Assembly: GCA_002323775.1 (NCBI GenBank)
Contig: DCPV01000300.1
Location: forward strand, 1 to 6,065
Length of the DNA: 6,065 nt
Direction of reading: 5' to 3'
Origin: Firmicutes bacterium UBA1535
Lineage (GTDB): Bacteria > Bacillota > Clostridia > Tissierellales > Sedimentibacteraceae
A model generated the notes under the pieces. The model did no database searches. It was not told the origin of the DNA and saw only the letters and a list, made by a program, of their open reading frames with translations. Shown piece by piece: positions 1-5,824 of the stretch; position 1 is the first letter of the stretch; every line of letters starts with the position of its first letter. Position numbers and translations under genes: made by a program.

Positions 1-113
1 TTTTCTTGTGCAAAAGCTTCTGTCATTTGATTTATTGGCATTATTGGTATAATTTGCATTACCAATAATGTCATAACTATTATTTTTGTTATTATATTTT
101 TAATTTTTCTCAT
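1..113 (-). CDS. Secreted protein, N-terminal signal peptide only (runs off the left edge)
   Basis: Only the first 37 codons lie in the window, so the function cannot be named. The ATG at 113-111 follows an AAGGGG ribosome binding site with 6 bases between, which supports this start. The translation begins MRKIKNIITKIIVMTLLVMQ and reads as a signal peptide: a Lys/Arg-rich N-region (residues 2-10), a hydrophobic core (about 11-27), then Ala-Phe-Ala at 33-35 followed by Gln-Glu. This predicts signal peptidase I cleavage between residues 35 and 36. No lipobox Cys is present in this stretch, so a lipoprotein is unlikely. The gene lies 122 bp downstream of the FN3 gene on the same strand and is probably a third exported product of the same locus. 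An 11-bp inverted repeat lies within its signal-peptide codons. I am confident that it is an exported protein and know nothing about its mature part. Confidence 0.85.
   Translation of the reverse strand, partial: MRKIKNIITKIIVMTLLVMQIIPIMPINQMTEAFAQE
39..70 (-). repeat. Perfect 11-bp inverted repeat within the signal-peptide codons
   Basis: Positions 39-49 are exactly complementary to 60-70, with a 10-base loop. On the mRNA the arms are CATTATTGGTA and TACCAATAATG. The hairpin starts 43 bases into the coding sequence. The core ATTGGTA/TACCAAT also forms the stem of the intergenic hairpin at 182-226, so arms of the two could pair with each other. A regulatory role is inference; it may be chance in AT-rich sequence. 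Confidence 0.5.
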
Positions 114-119
114 ATGATT

Positions 120-125
120 CCCCTT
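120..125 (-). promoter_or_regulatory. Ribosome binding site AAGGGG of the downstream secreted-protein gene
   Basis: On the minus strand AAGGGG is followed by AATCAT and then ATG at 113. The 6-base spacer is normal for a Gram-positive start. This site fixes the start of the partial gene at the left edge. Confidence 0.75.
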
Positions 126-181
126 ATATTTGTAATTTTTATTAAGTTTCCTCTTATGTCATAGCCATAGCTTTCTTTGGT

Positions 182-226
182 TAACGATTGGTAATGATGA
201 TGTTGCTTCATTAATACCAATCGCTA
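182..226 (-). repeat. Intergenic hairpin after the FN3 gene (weak terminator or regulatory element)
   Basis: The minus-strand RNA can form a 12-bp stem, TAGCGATTGGTA with TACCAATCGTTA, around a 21-base loop; one of the 12 pairs is G-U. Nine core pairs (185-193 with 215-223) are perfect. The wobble and the two pairs outside it make a continuous stem only in the minus-strand transcript; on the plus strand that position is an A/C mismatch. The stem begins about 10 bases past the FN3 stop codon. No U-tract follows it in the direction of transcription (next bases are ACCAAAG), so it is not a canonical intrinsic terminator. It could slow transcription, stabilise the upstream mRNA, or take part in a structural switch with the repeat at 39-70. 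No convincing promoter was seen in the rest of the 114-235 gap. Confidence 0.55.
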
Positions 227-235
227 TAACCCTTT

Positions 236-3200
236 TTATTGAAGTTTATCCACTATATACATTATTTCACTTAAACTGCTCTTCTTTCCCTTAACTTTTA
301 TACTATTAACTATTCCAGATATCTTATCTACTGTTTCATTTTTTGCGAAGATTGTTATATAACATAAGTTATCTTTGTTTTCTATAATTATCTGTAAATT
401 GTTATTCTTTATATAGCTTGTACTTATCTCTTTCATTGGAGTGAATTCACAAGCATCCAATAATTCAAGCTCATCTGTATTTATTATTATTGTCATTCTA
501 TATTTACTTATGTCTTTTATGTTAGATACAGGCATAACTATAGAGAATTCTTCGTTTTCTTCTATCTCTATACTTACCGGGATATTTGAGTTATATTCTA
601 ACTCATCTGTCCATTCTCCTGTCTTTATTTCGTTTAATGCTCTTACTCTAAATGAATGTGTCATATAGCTATTTAGTTTTAAGGTAATCTCATTGTCTTC
701 TGTTGATGCCATAATTATCCCATCTACTTCTATCTCATAGGATTTTGCACCTTCTGATTTTTCCCAACTTAATTTTACATCTCCAGGTTTATCTTCTGAT
801 GAGTTATCTCCTTCTGATAAAGTTTCAACATTTGAAATAGTAAGATTTCTCGGCTTTGCAATATCTGTAATATAGTATACTTCACTACTCCAAGGTCCTT
901 GTACTGCATTTGTCAATGCTCTTACTTTAAACTGATACAATACTCCACTCCTTAATCCTTCTATAACTGTTTCTGAGCTTTCAGAGGTATATATATTGTT
1001 ATCACTATCTGTTATTTCATATGATATAGCTTCATTAACACCATTCCATTTTATGCTTATTGCAGATCCACTTGTCACTACAGCTGTTTTACATATAATA
1101 TTTGTTGGTGCTCCTGGTAATGATTCGTTTGTAGTTGCATATGTTACTTCACTCCAGTTGCTTTTACCCGATTCATTGTATGAGCGTACCCTATAGCTCT
1201 TTGTAGTTTTAGGTAATACATCTGCATCAAAATATTTGTTTGTATATGCTTTTACTGTTTTGTTTCCATCTATTTCTACTTCGTATCCTTGTGCATCTTT
1301 TACATTATCCCAAGTTAATTCAACGCAAAATTCTGTTGTATTTATTTCATTTATTACTGGAATCTCAGGAATTTCTGGTAGTCCCATAAATGATACTTCT
1401 TCTGACCATTCTCCTAATGTGTTATTTTCAAATACAGCTGCAACACTTACTGCATATATTCCACCTGGAGTAGTAGTTACGCTAATCATTGGCATCTTAG
1501 TATCTTTTAATTCTTCGTTTATTTTTACTATATATCCTTTTGCATCCTTTACTAAATCCCATGAAACTGTTATTGTTTCGTTATTGCTTTTCAAAGGCTT
1601 AATATTTTGTGGTGCATTTGATATTTCCTTGTTTGTTCTTATTGATATAGCTTCACTCCATCCACTATATCCACTTCCATTTACCGCTCTTACTGAATAT
1701 GTTTGTGTATAATCATCAGGTAATGACGAGTGTATAAATTCAGTATTTGGTCCTATGTATATTATATTTCCATCTGCCGATAATTCATATGTACTTGCCA
1801 TATCAGATTTATTCCATTTTAAAGTGATATGGTTTTGTCCTGGTATGCCTAATAGTCCTGTTGGAACTGCTGGAATTGATTTTATTGTTAAAGGATAACT
1901 CCACGCTCCTATTATTCCTTCAAATACCGCTCTCACTCTGTATGTATGTGATTGTTTCAGGTCTGATACTACATCAATATGCTCAGTAGTTATGGCTGAA
2001 ACTGTTGTAGATATAGCATTATCTATTTCTATTTCATATCCTAAGGCATTTTCTATATTATTCCACGATATATGTATTGCTTGTCCCTCTACTTTGCCTG
2101 TTAGCTCTGGGACATTTTCTTCCTTAGGAAGTAGCTTTATACTCTGTGGTGCTGTATATCCGCTTTCTCCGCCTTCGTTTACTGACATTACTTTGATAAT
2201 ATGCTCAGTTTCGTCAATGAAAGAACTCTCATAGGTATATTCAGGTGTTTTTATATCCCTTATTTCTATCCCATCTATATTTACAACATATGAATCAGCT
2301 CCATGTACTGCTTCCCATTTAATATTAATTTTTGTCTGAGTAGCTGTTATTTCAACTTTATCTGGCATCACAGGAGCTTTAGGTATTGTCGTTACTGTAA
2401 TAGGCTCGCTCCACTCGCTTTTGCCATATGTAGTTCTCGTTCTTATACTGTATGTATGAGATGAATTTGGCTCCAATCCATTATGTTCAAAATATGTGTT
2501 TAGTTCTGTATTATATATTTTTCCATCGCATTTTATATCATAACCCGCTGCACCTGATACGCCATTCCATGAAATTTGAATATATGTATTATTTCTTTTA
2601 AATTCAACTCCAGAAGGTGCTAACGGAGCTTGTGCCTTAGTCCTTTGAATAATCTGTGTTGTTGCTTCTCCTGATTCATTTGATGCTATAACTTCATATG
2701 TATATATAGTGTCAGCTGTAAGTCCTTTGTCAAAAAACTTATTGTCTTCTATATTATATGCTATAGTTTGTCCATTTCTTTTTATTGTATAGTTTTTAGC
2801 TCTTTCACTTTGTTCCCATGAAAGAGTTATCTCATTATCCTTAGCTGATGATCTTAATTGCTTTGGTGCTTCTGGCGGCGCAATTTTAGTTGTAAATATG
2901 CTTTGTGCTGTTTCAAATGATTTTATACCATTACTATTAACTGAGTGAATTTTGATAGTATACTCAGTTTGAGGTTCTAATCCTGAAAAGCTGTATGTAT
3001 TTGTACTGATTTCATTTGATTCATATATACAGGTATTTTCTTTGTATATACTGCACTTATATGATACTGATTCAGGATTGTTGTTTTTATCCCATGAAAA
3101 ATCTACCTTATCGTATGTAAGGTCATTTATTTCTATGTTCTTAGGTGTATTTGCTGATGTATAGCTTATTAGTTCATCGCTCCAATCACCTTGATTGCTC

Positions 3201-4885
3201 CACTTTGTTGTATCATCAGGATTATTTAAATCACATACGTTAAACGCTCTTACAGACATTATGTATTGAGCATTAGCTTCAGTAAATGGTATATCAATTT
3301 GATTTGTTTGAGAGTAATATCTTTGTTGCTGATTTAACAATATCTCATATCCTATTGCATCTGTTTGAGCTTTCCAAGATAAAGTTATTTTTGATGGTTT
3401 AATATCAAATTTTAAGCCTTCCACTTTTGCAAGCTCTTTTGGTATTGTTGTGACATCAAGTGATTTTTCACTCCAATTACCATATGTATTCAAATCTGAT
3501 TTCGACCTTATTTTATATCTATATAGCTGGTTTTCTAACAGAGCAGTATCTGTATATGAAGATACCATAATATTATCAAACTGTTTTGTTTCAATTACTG
3601 AGCCATTTACTACAGTTTCTCTTAATATATCATATACATATGCTCCAGCAGATATATCCCATGCTAAGATTATCGAATTCTTTGTTCTGTTAGTGCTTCG
3701 TAAATTTATCGGTGCAAGTGGAGTTGTTTTGATATTTAAATTCGTGCTTGTAACTTCATTGTTTGTACCTTTTTCTTTGACATATGCAGTTATCATATAT
3801 TCAGTATTCCCATCTAAATTAAGTGCTGTGATGTTTTTTGTTGGAATTGATAACCACGATTCTGACATTGATAAACTTCCATTATTTAATAAATATTTAT
3901 TACCAACTTTTATTTTATATTGACTGTCAATAGGGTTTTTGTCTGAAATATTTATTTTTATTGAATTATTACTTTCTGCTTGAGCATTTATAGTAGGTAT
4001 TTGAGCCTTAGTATTGATCGCACCATAATATGGCAAAGCTATTCTTCCTTTACTATCTTTAGCTTCAACTTTATATGTATATGTAGTGTTAGGAAGAAGT
4101 CCTCCCACAATATACAATCTTTCTCTCATAATCCAATTACTTACATTTGAGCCTATGGTGTATCTATATTCTATAGGTGGTGTTGAACTATCTACTATGG
4201 TTAAAATACTAACATTGTCTTGTGCAGATGTCGCAGTACATCTCTCAATAACTGGTGCTCCAAAATCAACATTAAAATATACATCAAATATTTTCACACA
4301 GTCACTTGGATTATAGCCTACTTGTTCAAAGGGTATGGTATCTACAGCCTTAATTATTATAGTTATCTTATTTATTCCATCTTTTAGCCTTCTAGCATCT
4401 ATTCCATCACTAAATGTCACTACTCGTGTTTCTATGGTGTTTTCCACAAACATACATGATGCTGAAGCACCATCATTTACTACGTACCAACACTCAAATG
4501 GTCTATTATAATTATCACCTATATACATTTGTAATTTAAAATTTGTATCATTTTTACCTAATGTAGTACTTTCTGATAGATTCAATATTTTAACAGTAGA
4601 TGGAGGATAGCATAAAAAGCATCGACTAAAATTAGCCCTAATATCTGCCGAAAATTTTCCACAAGCACATCTCTTGTATAAACTATGATCTGTTACTTCA
4701 TGCTGACCAAAAATTAACTGCACATCAGAATTCTTACAGGGACATATGTTGTTAAATGCCTCTACGGTTACTCCTGAAAACAAACTATGCAAAAGAATGA
4801 TTTGAAGCATTATTAGACATATAAGACGAAGTATTATATGTCGTTTTTTTATTATTTTTATTTTCCCCTTCGTATTTTTTATCAT
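236..4885 (-). CDS. Giant secreted fibronectin type III array protein with C-terminal cohesin-like domain
   Basis: Encodes 1549 aa from the ATG at 4885. This start is preferred because AAGGAG lies 9 bases before it; an in-frame ATG at 4915 would add ten residues but has no Shine-Dalgarno. Layout (numbered from 4885): basic N-region; hydrophobic signal segment about 18-37, with likely cleavage after Val-Glu-Ala at 43; Cys/His cluster 48-92; unassigned domain about 97-208; about 14 FN3 domains from 209 to 1433; C-terminal domain 1434-1549. Twelve FN3 units carry the B-strand Trp (LSW, ISW, IKW forms) and many the Tyr-x-Val-Arg-Ala then Trp-Ser-Glu pattern. The C-terminal domain, with INTDELELLDA and a later GIVNSIKVKG stretch, recalls cohesin-like folds. 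There is no LPXTG motif, C-terminal membrane helix, S-layer motif or catalytic motif. A binding, spacer or scaffolding role outside the cell is inferred. It lies downstream of another surface-protein gene on the same strand. Confidence 0.93.
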   Translation of the reverse strand: MIKNTKGKIKIIKKRHIILRLICLIMLQIILLHSLFSGVTVEAFNNICPCKNSDVQLIFGQHEVTDHSLYKRCACGKFSADIRANFSRCFLCYPPSTVKILNLSESTTLGKNDTNFKLQMYIGDNYNRPFECWYVVNDGASASCMFVENTIETRVVTFSDGIDARRLKDGINKITIIIKAVDTIPFEQVGYNPSDCVKIFDVYFNVDFGAPVIERCTATSAQDNVSILTIVDSSTPPIEYRYTIGSNVSNWIMRERLYIVGGLLPNTTYTYKVEAKDSKGRIALPYYGAINTKAQIPTINAQAESNNSIKINISDKNPIDSQYKIKVGNKYLLNNGSLSMSESWLSIPTKNITALNLDGNTEYMITAYVKEKGTNNEVTSTNLNIKTTPLAPINLRSTNRTKNSIILAWDISAGAYVYDILRETVVNGSVIETKQFDNIMVSSYTDTALLENQLYRYKIRSKSDLNTYGNWSEKSLDVTTIPKELAKVEGLKFDIKPSKITLSWKAQTDAIGYEILLNQQQRYYSQTNQIDIPFTEANAQYIMSVRAFNVCDLNNPDDTTKWSNQGDWSDELISYTSANTPKNIEINDLTYDKVDFSWDKNNNPESVSYKCSIYKENTCIYESNEISTNTYSFSGLEPQTEYTIKIHSVNSNGIKSFETAQSIFTTKIAPPEAPKQLRSSAKDNEITLSWEQSERAKNYTIKRNGQTIAYNIEDNKFFDKGLTADTIYTYEVIASNESGEATTQIIQRTKAQAPLAPSGVEFKRNNTYIQISWNGVSGAAGYDIKCDGKIYNTELNTYFEHNGLEPNSSHTYSIRTRTTYGKSEWSEPITVTTIPKAPVMPDKVEITATQTKINIKWEAVHGADSYVVNIDGIEIRDIKTPEYTYESSFIDETEHIIKVMSVNEGGESGYTAPQSIKLLPKEENVPELTGKVEGQAIHISWNNIENALGYEIEIDNAISTTVSAITTEHIDVVSDLKQSHTYRVRAVFEGIIGAWSYPLTIKSIPAVPTGLLGIPGQNHITLKWNKSDMASTYELSADGNIIYIGPNTEFIHSSLPDDYTQTYSVRAVNGSGYSGWSEAISIRTNKEISNAPQNIKPLKSNNETITVSWDLVKDAKGYIVKINEELKDTKMPMISVTTTPGGIYAVSVAAVFENNTLGEWSEEVSFMGLPEIPEIPVINEINTTEFCVELTWDNVKDAQGYEVEIDGNKTVKAYTNKYFDADVLPKTTKSYRVRSYNESGKSNWSEVTYATTNESLPGAPTNIICKTAVVTSGSAISIKWNGVNEAISYEITDSDNNIYTSESSETVIEGLRSGVLYQFKVRALTNAVQGPWSSEVYYITDIAKPRNLTISNVETLSEGDNSSEDKPGDVKLSWEKSEGAKSYEIEVDGIIMASTEDNEITLKLNSYMTHSFRVRALNEIKTGEWTDELEYNSNIPVSIEIEENEEFSIVMPVSNIKDISKYRMTIIINTDELELLDACEFTPMKEISTSYIKNNNLQIIIENKDNLCYITIFAKNETVDKISGIVNSIKVKGKKSSLSEIMYIVDKLQ
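239..586 (-). other. C-terminal cohesin-like beta-sandwich domain of the FN3 protein
   Basis: Residues 1434-1549 do not follow the FN3 pattern. They begin IPVSIEIEENEEFSIVMPVS, then IKDISKYRMTIIINTDELEL, and later an Ile-Ser-Gly-Ile-Val-Asn-Ser-Ile-Lys-Val strand. An opening beta-strand, a 'short helix then Tyr-x-Asp-Pro/Asp-Glu-Leu-Glu-Leu' hallmark and a late Gly-x-Val-x-x-Ile strand recall cohesin and related carbohydrate-binding sandwiches, and similar C-terminal domains follow FN3 arrays in other Firmicutes proteins. The assignment is from memory of the family pattern, not from a search. Confidence 0.45.
587..4261 (-). repeat. Array of about 14 divergent FN3 domains
   Basis: Approximate limits in the 1549-aa protein are 209-294, 296-388, 389-481, 482-577, 580-667, 671-750, 754-834, 837-919, 923-1004, 1007-1085, 1090-1168, 1172-1253, 1257-1340 and 1342-1433, about 87 residues each. 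Units 3-14 carry the conserved core Trp; units 1 and 2 lack it and are weaker calls. Unit 4 has an extra loop (about 551-568) ending in a doubled Trp-Ser motif. The units differ clearly at the DNA level, so this is an old array, not a recent copy-number expansion. Confidence 0.85.
4610..4744 (-). other. Cys/His cluster at the mature N-terminus (possible zinc-ribbon-like site)
   Basis: Within 45 residues there are six Cys in three pairs: Cys48-x-Cys50, Cys73-x-Cys75 and Cys89-x2-Cys92, plus His62 and His67. Paired Cys with short spacing and a Cys-Gly after the second pair recall zinc-ribbon or treble-clef metal sites. Because the segment is predicted to be outside the membrane, three disulfides are the main alternative. 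Four more Cys (132, 144, 196, 216) lie in the following domain; the FN3 array has few. Confidence 0.5.
4757..4885 (-). other. Signal peptide of the FN3 protein
   Basis: Residues 1-43 comprise a Lys-rich N-region, a hydrophobic stretch rich in Ile and Leu (about 18-37) and a polar end with Val-Glu-Ala before Phe-Asn. Cleavage is predicted between residues 43 and 44. The mature protein would begin a few residues before the first Cys of the Cys/His cluster. An uninterrupted A7 run (4844-4850 on the plus strand as T7) lies in codons 13-15, in the basic region. Confidence 0.8.
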
Positions 4886-4915
4886 ATTAATTTTCTCCTT
4901 GGTATTTTTTATCAT
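4856..4915 (-). repeat. Tandem 30-bp duplication spanning the translation start
   Basis: Two adjacent 30-bp units (4886-4915 and 4856-4885) match at 26 of 30 positions. They encode MIKNTKEKIN and MIKNTKGKIK. Each unit contains an ATG and an SD-like AAGG(A/G)G, so the duplication copied the initiation region. A third, partial and decayed copy may follow: the next codons (ATA ATA AAA AAA CGA) resemble the unit's opening. Confidence 0.85.
4895..4900 (-). promoter_or_regulatory. Ribosome binding site AAGGAG that sets the FN3 gene start at 4885
   Basis: The minus strand reads AAGGAG, then nine bases (AAAATTAAT), then ATG at 4885-4883. The site lies inside the ten codons that would be translated from the upstream ATG at 4915, which is itself preceded by TTTTTCTACAAAAT with no Shine-Dalgarno. 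This favours 4885 as the true start. Confidence 0.7.
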
Positions 4916-5173
4916 ATTTTGTAGAAAAACATGTATCTATATTGTACACTCTATTATTAATTAAACGGTTTATGGTCTTTTAAATTTAACTAGGTTTACA
5001 TACGCTTCTTCATTTCCACTTTGTGTAATAAGTCTAACAAGCTTTGTTTCTCCACGCTTTAAGCTAATTTTCAATGATGTTGAAGACATGAGCTCGTTAT
5101 TAACATAAGTGTAAGTAGCAGATGTATTAATAGTATATGTTCCGTTAGCAGGTGCTTGAGTTATAGTAGTTAT

Positions 5174-5177
5174 CCCC
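5174..5177 (-). other. Second frame break: G4 tract (mRNA sense)
   Basis: The middle frame reads CTC AGG GGA TAA and stops. With a fifth G it reads CTC AGG GGG ATA ACT ACT ATA ACT CAA, giving Leu-Arg-Gly-Ile-Thr-Thr-Ile-Thr-Gln, and stays open for 67 codons to 4970. A -1 slip of the glycine tRNA from GGA to GGG before the TAA would also bridge it. Confidence 0.8.
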
Positions 5178-5183
5178 TGAGTA

Positions 5184-5236
5184 CTGCTGCTGTAGGAGTA
5201 TAGCCTACTATAGTAGCTGCTGCTGTTACTCCTACA
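5184..5236 (-). repeat. Nested inverted and direct repeats just before the second frame break
   Basis: TGTAGGAGTA (5191-5200) is exactly complementary to TACTCCTACA (5227-5236). Between them is a 12-bp perfect palindrome CTACTATAGTAG (5205-5216). CTGCTGCTGT occurs twice, at 5184-5193 and 5217-5226, 33 bp (11 codons) apart. In the mRNA the structure ends seven bases before the G4 tract. It encodes a low-complexity Thr/Ala/Val stretch (VTAAATIVGYTPTAAV). Confidence 0.7.
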
Positions 5237-5819
5237 CTTGCACCAGTTGGATCTACAGACTTAAGTCCAAGAACCTCTGTTGATATTTCACCAAATACTC
5301 CATCCATCTGTTGTACTCCGGTATACACTCTTACAAAACGTATTTCATCTAAATGTATAGGATTACCATTTGCATCAACTGCCCAAGATATATCTATAGG
5401 ATTTCCTCCACCAGTATTAGCTGTTGCAGTATTATACTGAGTATTATTAGCTACTGCGTATAACGAGTATGGGTTATATGCAGTTGTGAAATTAGATGTT
5501 CTATTTGGATGAATATCAGCATAACCAAACAGGAATTGAGTATTGCCAGTAATTGTTCCGTTTGAAACATACTTAACTCCTTCAAATTCCAATAAAGATG
5601 TATTATCAACTGTTATAAATGTAGCATTAATATAGCTTAAATCTATACCATACTGAACTCTATTCACAAAGCTCAAATCTGCTATTTTATCTACTGGTTG
5701 GCAAGTTTTTGAACTGATTACTCTATTAGCAAAATAGTTTACAGCTTGAGGAAACCAACTGTGATTGTTAAATGTGTTTTTAGCCACTAAACCATTGTCT
5801 TCCCATGTTTGAGGATAAG

Positions 5820-5824
5820 TTTTT
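5820..5824 (-). other. First frame break: A5 tract (mRNA sense)
   Basis: Frame 1 reads GGA GAA AAA CTT and meets TAG about 30 bases later. With a sixth A it reads GGA GAA AAA ACT TAT CCT CAA ACA TGG, giving Gly-Glu-Lys-Thr-Tyr-Pro-Gln-Thr-Trp and joining the middle frame without a gap. A ribosomal -1 slip on AAA would have the same effect. Confidence 0.8.

Noticed and set aside
182..226. Canonical Rho-independent terminator
   Set aside because: The stem is AT-rich and is not followed by a U-tract in the direction of transcription. The T5 run at 233-237 lies on the other strand's downstream side, where the stem has a mismatch and no gene ends.
587..4261. CRISPR array or recent DNA repeat expansion, suggested by the recurring motifs
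   Set aside because: The periodicity is about 87 codons at protein level; the DNA units are divergent and there are no identical short repeats with spacers.
441..4316. Several open plus-strand frames of 66-158 codons (for example 996-1196, 1236-1712, 1992-2234, 3450-3923)
   Set aside because: All lie opposite the FN3 coding sequence, give hydrophobic low-information translations with no recognisable motif, and none showed a convincing ribosome binding site. The minus-strand frame explains the sequence fully.
4916..4969. Possible promoter in the gap before the FN3 gene (TACAAT at 4946-4941 on the minus strand)
   Set aside because: The -10-like hexamer has no acceptable TTGACA-like element at 16-18 bases upstream, and such hexamers are frequent in AT-rich DNA.
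5785..5787. GTG as an independent start for the middle fragment of the surface-protein gene
   Set aside because: It overlaps the TAG of the preceding frame, has no Shine-Dalgarno, and the family-like sequence continues upstream of it in the same frame (Pro-Gln-Thr-Trp-Glu-Asp-Asn-Gly-Leu).
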